Below are positions 59,701-64,000 of a stretch of DNA of 64,000 bases, piece by piece. This DNA is from Desulfovibrio aminophilus (GTDB lineage Bacteria > Desulfobacterota > Desulfovibrionia > Desulfovibrionales > Desulfovibrionaceae). Position numbers and translations under genes: made by a program. The DNA is taken from positions 1 through 64,000 of the forward strand of contig NZ_JAMHGA010000023.1 of assembly GCF_023660105.1 (NCBI RefSeq). Direction: 5' to 3'. How positions within the stretch are numbered: position 1 is the first letter of the stretch; every line of letters begins with the position of its first letter. A model generated the notes under the pieces. It made no database searches. It was not told the DNA's origin and saw only the letters and a list, made by a program, of their open reading frames with translations.

Positions 59701-62139
59701 GTGCCCGATTTTCGCGGCGCCCTGAGGGGCGCGGACTTCCTGCTTTTCGACGGAGGCTACGGCACTCTCCTGCAATCCCGGGGGCTGCCCCCCGGCCTGT
59801 CGCCCGAACTCTGGGGCCTGAAGGCCCCGGAAGTGGTCGCCGGGGTCCACCGCGAGTACGTCGCGGCCGGGGCCCGGGTGTTGACCACGAACACCTTCGG
59901 CGGCAGCCGCTTCAAGCTGGCCGGGGCCGCCGACGTCCGCTCCCTGAACCGCGAGATGGCCGCCCTGGCCCGCTCCGCGGCCGGGGACTCGGTCTTCGTG
60001 GCCGGTTCCGTGGGCCCCACCGGGCACTTCATCGAACCCCTGGGCGAGGTCTCCTTCCGCGAGATGGTGGCCGCCTTCCGGGAACAGATCCAGGGCCTGG
60101 CCGAGGGCGGGGCCGACCTCATCCTGGGCGAGACCCACTTCGACCTGGCCGAGGCCCGGGCGCTCATCATCGCGGCCCGCGAGGCCTGCTCCCTGCCCGT
60201 GGCCCTGACCATGACCTTCGAGGGCCTGGCCACGCTCACCGGCTCCGATCCCCTGCTCTGCGTGGACGCGCTCCAGAACATGGGCGTGGACCTGCTCGGC
60301 ACGAACTGCTCCGCCGGGCCGGAGCAGATGGTCGACACCGTGCGGGCCATGCTCCCCCGGCTCTCCGTGCCCCTGCTCGTCCAGCCCAACGCGGGCCTGC
60401 CCGAGCTGGACGGCGACGGCAAGACCGTCTTCCGCCTGGCCCCGGAGGCCTTCTCCGAGCAGGCCGCGCGCTTCGCGGACCTGGGAGCCAAGGCCGTGGG
60501 CGGCTGCTGCGGCACCACCCCGGAGCACATCCGGGCCCTGGGCGGCCGCCTGGCCGGGCGCTCCTGGTCCCGACCCGAGCCCACGGACGACGCCTGGACC
60601 GTGGTCACCTCCCGGGCCCGCTCCGTGGCCCTGGGCGGAAGCCATCCCTGCGCGGTCATCGGCGAGCGCATCAACCCCACGGGCAAGAAGGCCCTCACCG
60701 CCGAGCTCCAGGCCGGACGCCTGGACGAGGCCCTGCGCCTGGCCACGGAGCAGGTCGAGGCCGGGGCTCCGATCCTGGACGTGAACGTGGGCGCGCCGCT
60801 GGTGCGCGAGGCCGAGCTCCTGCCCGTGCTGGTCAAGACCCTGGCCGCGCGCCTGCCCCTGCCCCTGTCCCTGGACTCCTCGGACCCGGCGGCCGTGGAG
60901 GAGGCCCTCTGGGCCTACCCAGGCTCGCCCCTGGTCAACTCCGTGAGCGGCGAACCGGGCCGGATGGAGGCCCTGGGCCCGCTCTGCGCCAAGTTCGGCG
61001 CGCCGTTCATCCTCCTGCCCCTGGAGGGCAAGAAGCTGCCGGTCACGGCCTCCGAGCGCATCGCGGTCATCGAGAAGCTCCTGGACCAGGCCCTGTCCCT
61101 GGGCATCCCCAAGCGCCTCGTGGTGGTGGACGCCCTGGCCCTGACCGTGTCCTCCAAGCCCGAGGCCGCGCGGCACTGCCTGGCGGTGATCGAGCACTGC
61201 GCCAGGGTGCTCGGCCTGCCCACCACCCTGGGCCTGTCGAACATCTCCTTCGGTCTGCCCGCGCGCGAACTCCTGAACTCCACCTTCCTGGCCATGGCGG
61301 CCGCCGCCGGGCTCTCCTCCTGCATCGCCAACCCCTCCTCGGCGCGGCTGCGCGAGAGCCTGGGCGCGGCCGAGGTGCTGCTCAACCGCGACCCCCAGGC
61401 CGGACGCTACATCCAGAACTTCTCCGGCTGGACCCCGGCGGCCCCCCAGGCCGTCCCGGCTGGCGGCGCGGCCGCGCCCCAGGCCGCCCCGGACGCCGCC
61501 CCCGGCGACCCGCTCTCGACCCTGCGCCGGGCCGTGATCAAGGGCGGCAAGGACGCCATCGTCTCCCTCTGCCGGAAGGCCCTGGACGCCGGACACCCGG
61601 CCTTCGCCGTGGTCAACGAGGCCCTCATCCCGGGGATCATGGAGGTGGGCGAGAAGTACGAGCGCAAGGAATACTTCCTGCCCCAGCTCCTGCTCTCGGC
61701 CGAGACCATGCAGGTGGCCTTCGCCCATCTGAAGCCCATCCTGGAGGAGGACGGCGGGCCCAAGGGGCCGGTGGTGGTCATGGCCACGGTGGAGGGCGAC
61801 ATCCACGACATCGGCAAGAACATCGTCTGCCTCATGCTCAAGAACCACGGCTTCGTGGTCCACGACCTGGGCAAGGACGTGCCCGCCGAACGCATCGTGG
61901 ACGAGGCCCAGGCCAACGGGGCCAAGGTCATCGGCCTCTCGGCCCTGATGACCACGACCATGGTGCGCATGGAGGACACGATCCGGCTGCTGGCCGAGCG
62001 CGGCCTGGAGATTCCGGTGATGATCGGCGGGGCCGTGGTCACCGAGCACTTCGCCCAGGCCATCGGCGCGGCCGGACACTCCACGGACGCGGTCTCCGCC
62101 GTGCGGCTGGCCAAACGGCTGGCCGGGACGCTGCAGTAG
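59701..62139 (+). CDS. metH: Cobalamin-dependent methionine synthase, short form without AdoMet domain
   Basis: 812 residues. Homocysteine domain (1-285) with zinc cysteines C203 (GTNCSAGP) and C269-C270 (GGCCGTTPEH); pterin domain (about 315-570, IGERINPTG); an Ala/Pro linker; B12 cap (about 600-690) and cobalamin domain with H702 in DIHDIGKN. The C-terminal AdoMet reactivation domain of E. coli MetH is absent, as in several anaerobes, so reactivation must rely on another protein. GTG at 59701 follows AAAGGAG; upstream residues in frame are unrelated. Confidence 0.92.
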   Translation: MPDFRGALRGADFLLFDGGYGTLLQSRGLPPGLSPELWGLKAPEVVAGVHREYVAAGARVLTTNTFGGSRFKLAGAADVRSLNREMAALARSAAGDSVFVAGSVGPTGHFIEPLGEVSFREMVAAFREQIQGLAEGGADLILGETHFDLAEARALIIAAREACSLPVALTMTFEGLATLTGSDPLLCVDALQNMGVDLLGTNCSAGPEQMVDTVRAMLPRLSVPLLVQPNAGLPELDGDGKTVFRLAPEAFSEQAARFADLGAKAVGGCCGTTPEHIRALGGRLAGRSWSRPEPTDDAWTVVTSRARSVALGGSHPCAVIGERINPTGKKALTAELQAGRLDEALRLATEQVEAGAPILDVNVGAPLVREAELLPVLVKTLAARLPLPLSLDSSDPAAVEEALWAYPGSPLVNSVSGEPGRMEALGPLCAKFGAPFILLPLEGKKLPVTASERIAVIEKLLDQALSLGIPKRLVVVDALALTVSSKPEAARHCLAVIEHCARVLGLPTTLGLSNISFGLPARELLNSTFLAMAAAAGLSSCIANPSSARLRESLGAAEVLLNRDPQAGRYIQNFSGWTPAAPQAVPAGGAAAPQAAPDAAPGDPLSTLRRAVIKGGKDAIVSLCRKALDAGHPAFAVVNEALIPGIMEVGEKYERKEYFLPQLLLSAETMQVAFAHLKPILEEDGGPKGPVVVMATVEGDIHDIGKNIVCLMLKNHGFVVHDLGKDVPAERIVDEAQANGAKVIGLSALMTTTMVRMEDTIRLLAERGLEIPVMIGGAVVTEHFAQAIGAAGHSTDAVSAVRLAKRLAGTLQ

Positions 62140-62184
62140 CCCGCGCTTCCCCTCGGCCGGGGAATCTGCTACAGGGAACCAGTC

Positions 62185-62709
62185 ATGAACCAAGGACGCG
62201 CCATGAATTCCCGACTTTTCCCCGCCCGCCTGCTGGCCACGGCGCTGCTGGCGGTGGCCCTGTTCAGCACCACGGCCTGCGGCGGCTCCGAGCCGCCCAG
62301 GAAGGCCGCCGGAGGGGACTGGCCCGCCGTGGACGCGGCCGGGGTCAAGAGCCTGGTGGCCGAGAGCAAGGGCGCGCCGCTCCTGCTCTGCTTCTGGACC
62401 ACCTGGTGCCCCTCCTGCCGCCAGGAGATGGGCGAGCTGGCCAAGCTCCGCTCGGCCTACAAGCCCGGCCAGCTGCGGATGGTGGCCGTGTCCCTGGACG
62501 AGGGCCCGGACGCCCTGAAGGCCTTCTTCAAGGACAAGCCGCCGGTGGAGGTGCTCCACGCCGGACCCGCCGTGGGCCAGGCCTACGGCATCGAGTCCAT
62601 CCCGCACCTCATGATCTACGACCGCGACGGCAAGCAGGTCTTCAACCGCCCGGGGGCCTACCCCTTCGCCATGCTCGACGGCCTGATCAAGGGGCTCGTC
62701 AAGGAATGA
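62185..62709 (+). CDS. TlpA-like thioredoxin-fold lipoprotein
   Basis: 174 residues. Lipobox STTAC (C32), then a thioredoxin fold with redox motif WCPSC (C75, C78) in LCFWTTWCPSCRQEMGEL, and the cis-proline segment SIPHLMIYDRDG. A membrane-anchored periplasmic disulfide reductase, similar to TlpA/ResA. A second ATG at 62203 is also well placed behind AAGGA. Its stop overlaps the next gene (ATGA). Confidence 0.88.
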   Translation: MNQGRAMNSRLFPARLLATALLAVALFSTTACGGSEPPRKAAGGDWPAVDAAGVKSLVAESKGAPLLLCFWTTWCPSCRQEMGELAKLRSAYKPGQLRMVAVSLDEGPDALKAFFKDKPPVEVLHAGPAVGQAYGIESIPHLMIYDRDGKQVFNRPGAYPFAMLDGLIKGLVKE

Positions 62710-63176
62710 GCCAGCCGCTGCTGCGCAAGGCCCGCATCGACGACGCCAAGGCCATCCACGGCCTGCTCCTGACCTCCGGCGAGGGAGACGGCATGGTCCT
62801 GCCGCGCTCCTTCAACCAGATCTATTCGCACCTGCGCGACTTCTTCGTGGTCGCGGACCGCGACAGCGGGACCGTGCTCGGCTGCTGCGCCCTGTCCATC
62901 TGCTGGGACAACCTGGCCGAGATCCGCTCGCTCAAGGTCCACCCCGACGCGCGGGGCCGGGGCCTCGGGCGGCATCTCATCGACGCCTGCCTGTCCGAGG
63001 CCGTGACCCTGGGCATCTTCCGGGTCTTCGTGCTCACGAACCAAGAGGCGTTCTTCAGGAAAATGGGCTTCGAGGAGACCGGCAAGGACACCCTGCCCCA
63101 GAAGGTCTGGGCCGACTGCGTGAACTGCACGAAGTTCCCGGACTGCGACGAAACCGCCATGATCATGGAGCTGTAA
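62706..63176 (+). CDS. GNAT acetyltransferase, ArgA-like (short N-acetylglutamate synthase type)
   Basis: 156 residues. The acetyl-CoA loop is DARGRGLGRHLI (81-92); RKARIDDAKAIHGLL is the N-terminal strand/helix of the family. The cysteine-bearing end (VWADCVNCTKFPDCDE, C138, C141, C147) is seen in short ArgA-type enzymes that make N-acetylglutamate for arginine synthesis. Acetyl acceptor is inferred, not proven. Coupled to the thioredoxin gene upstream. Confidence 0.8.
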   Translation: MSQPLLRKARIDDAKAIHGLLLTSGEGDGMVLPRSFNQIYSHLRDFFVVADRDSGTVLGCCALSICWDNLAEIRSLKVHPDARGRGLGRHLIDACLSEAVTLGIFRVFVLTNQEAFFRKMGFEETGKDTLPQKVWADCVNCTKFPDCDETAMIMEL

Positions 63177-63177
63177 C

Positions 63178-63708
63178 GTGGCCCACCGTCTGAACGTCCT
63201 GGTCCCGGCGGAGAAGATCGCCGCCCGCGTGGCCGAGCTGGGCCGGGAGGTTTCCGAAGCCTACCGCAACAAGCCGCTGGTCTGCGTCTGCGTGCTCAAG
63301 GGCGCGTTCCTGTTCTTCGCCGACCTCCTGCGCCATGTGGACGTGGGTCCGGAGATCGACTTCGTGCGCCTGGCCAGCTACGGCGCGGGCACGGCCTCCA
63401 GCGGGACGATCACCTTCAGCAAGGATCTGGAGGTGAACATCGAGGGCAAGCACGTGCTCATCGTGGAGGACATCGTGGACTCCGGACGCTCGGCGGAGTT
63501 CCTGGTGCACGTCTTCTCCAAGCGCAATCCGAGAAGTTTGAAAATTTGCGCGCTCGTTGATAAAAAGGAGCGCAGGGAAACGGACGTGCCGGTCGCCTTC
63601 ACCGGCTTCAACCTGACCGGCAAGGGTTTCCTGGTCGGCTTCGGCATGGACTACGCGGAACGCTACCGCGAGCTGGACGCCATTTATGAACTCATCCGCG
63701 AGGGATGA
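63178..63708 (+). CDS. hpt: Hypoxanthine phosphoribosyltransferase
   Basis: 176 residues. PRPP-binding motif VLIVEDIVDSGRSAEFL, N-terminal VCVCVLKGAFLFFADLLRH, the flexible loop near LASYGAGTASSG and C-terminal GFGMDYAERYRELDAIYEL are all as in Hpt. Salvages hypoxanthine and guanine. GTG at 63178 follows GGAG; one base separates it from the previous stop. Confidence 0.93.
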   Translation: MAHRLNVLVPAEKIAARVAELGREVSEAYRNKPLVCVCVLKGAFLFFADLLRHVDVGPEIDFVRLASYGAGTASSGTITFSKDLEVNIEGKHVLIVEDIVDSGRSAEFLVHVFSKRNPRSLKICALVDKKERRETDVPVAFTGFNLTGKGFLVGFGMDYAERYRELDAIYELIREG

Positions 63709-63723
63709 GCAGGAGCAAGTCTC

Positions 63724-64000
63724 ATGATCATCACCTGCCCCAACTGCAACACGAAGTACAACCTCCCGGACGCCAAGATCCCGGCCGGCGGGGCCAAGGT
63801 GAAGTGCTCCAAGTGCGCCCACGTCTTCCAGGCCAAGCCGCCCAGGCTTGAGCCCGAGGACCAGGCCGCGGATCTGCTGGAGCGCCCCGAGGCCCAGGCC
63901 CCGGCCGGTTCCTCCCAGGCCTTCGAGGACGCCTTCGACGAGGCCGTGAGCGACGCCCGCAAGCCCGCTCCCAAGGCGGCCCCCAAACCCGCGCCCAAGC
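63724..64000 (+). CDS. Zinc-ribbon (MJ0042-type) protein, cut by the window end
   Basis: The visible 92 residues start MIITCPNCNTKYNLPDAKIP, with two CxxC pairs (CPNC, CSKC) forming the MJ0042-type zinc ribbon, followed by an acidic region and an Ala/Pro/Lys-rich linker (from about residue 78). Such proteins usually continue with a membrane helix and a DUF3426-type or similar domain. AGGAG lies 9 bases before the ATG. The 3' part is outside the window. Confidence 0.82.
   Translation, partial: MIITCPNCNTKYNLPDAKIPAGGAKVKCSKCAHVFQAKPPRLEPEDQAADLLERPEAQAPAGSSQAFEDAFDEAVSDARKPAPKAAPKPAPK

Overview
The window is GC-rich (about 70 percent by eye), densely coded DNA with many start/stop overlaps of the ATGA or GTGA type. 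Gene content (FixABCX, TauE/SafE cluster, short cobalamin methionine synthase, RpoH next to HD and TPR genes, many sigma-54-type signals) fits a sulfate-reducing deltaproteobacterium of the Desulfovibrionaceae type. No rRNA, tRNA, CRISPR array, transposase or integrase was seen. The first 72 bases are a pure C run, probably a contig-end or sequencing artefact.

Layout. (1) 116-8971: a catabolic/electron-transfer operon on the + strand: acyl-CoA ligase, MaoC-type hydratase, fixA, fixB, YitT-type membrane protein, a 39-residue membrane peptide, a sodium:solute symporter, fixC and fixX, closed by a terminator. (2) 9126-10173: a GDSL hydrolase and a small unknown gene, followed by an AT-rich gap. 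(3) 10529-15157: a BMP/nucleoside-type ABC transporter on the - strand, divergent from glnHPQ (15434-17658); then the cysteine desulfidase/transporter pair cyuA-cyuP (17814-20378). (4) 20456-26226: an overlapping - strand operon coding a periplasmic NMT1-like binding protein, a Cache-HAMP-SpoIIE phosphatase, an odd ATPase-like/acyltransferase-like protein and HisC. (5) 26291-29371: a 1026-residue membrane protein of unknown function. (6) 29581-34495: tetR - membrane fusion protein - RND pump. (7) 34681-38066: a DUF169 gene, then a yybP-ykoY (manganese) riboswitch upstream of a Tim44-like exported protein and a TerC-family transporter.

(8) 38073-49449 is the most unusual region. Two divergent PEP-synthase-like paralogs that keep the ATP-grasp and phosphohistidine domains but have a different C-terminal domain sit at the outer ends of a divergent locus. 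The left arm (44024 down to 38073) runs from a perfect sigma-54 promoter through a small membrane protein, a TauE/SafE permease, a small exported protein, two unknown membrane proteins, a lone receiver and paralog 1. The right arm is a membrane-bound AAA+ regulator of the sigma-54 activator family, with GAFTEA in place of GAFTGA and no Fis domain, followed by paralog 2. I infer one regulated system that transfers phosphate from ATP to an unknown acceptor, coupled to anion export.

(9) 49446-51208: CAP-domain protein, heptosyltransferase-type enzyme and a small gene. (10) 51246-59492: a long - strand run from rpoH through HD, TPR, LolB-like lipoprotein and a small gene to rpiB, tkt and glpX. 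(11) 59701-64000: metH with a structured leader, a TlpA-like lipoprotein, an ArgA-like acetyltransferase, hpt and a zinc-ribbon gene cut by the window end.
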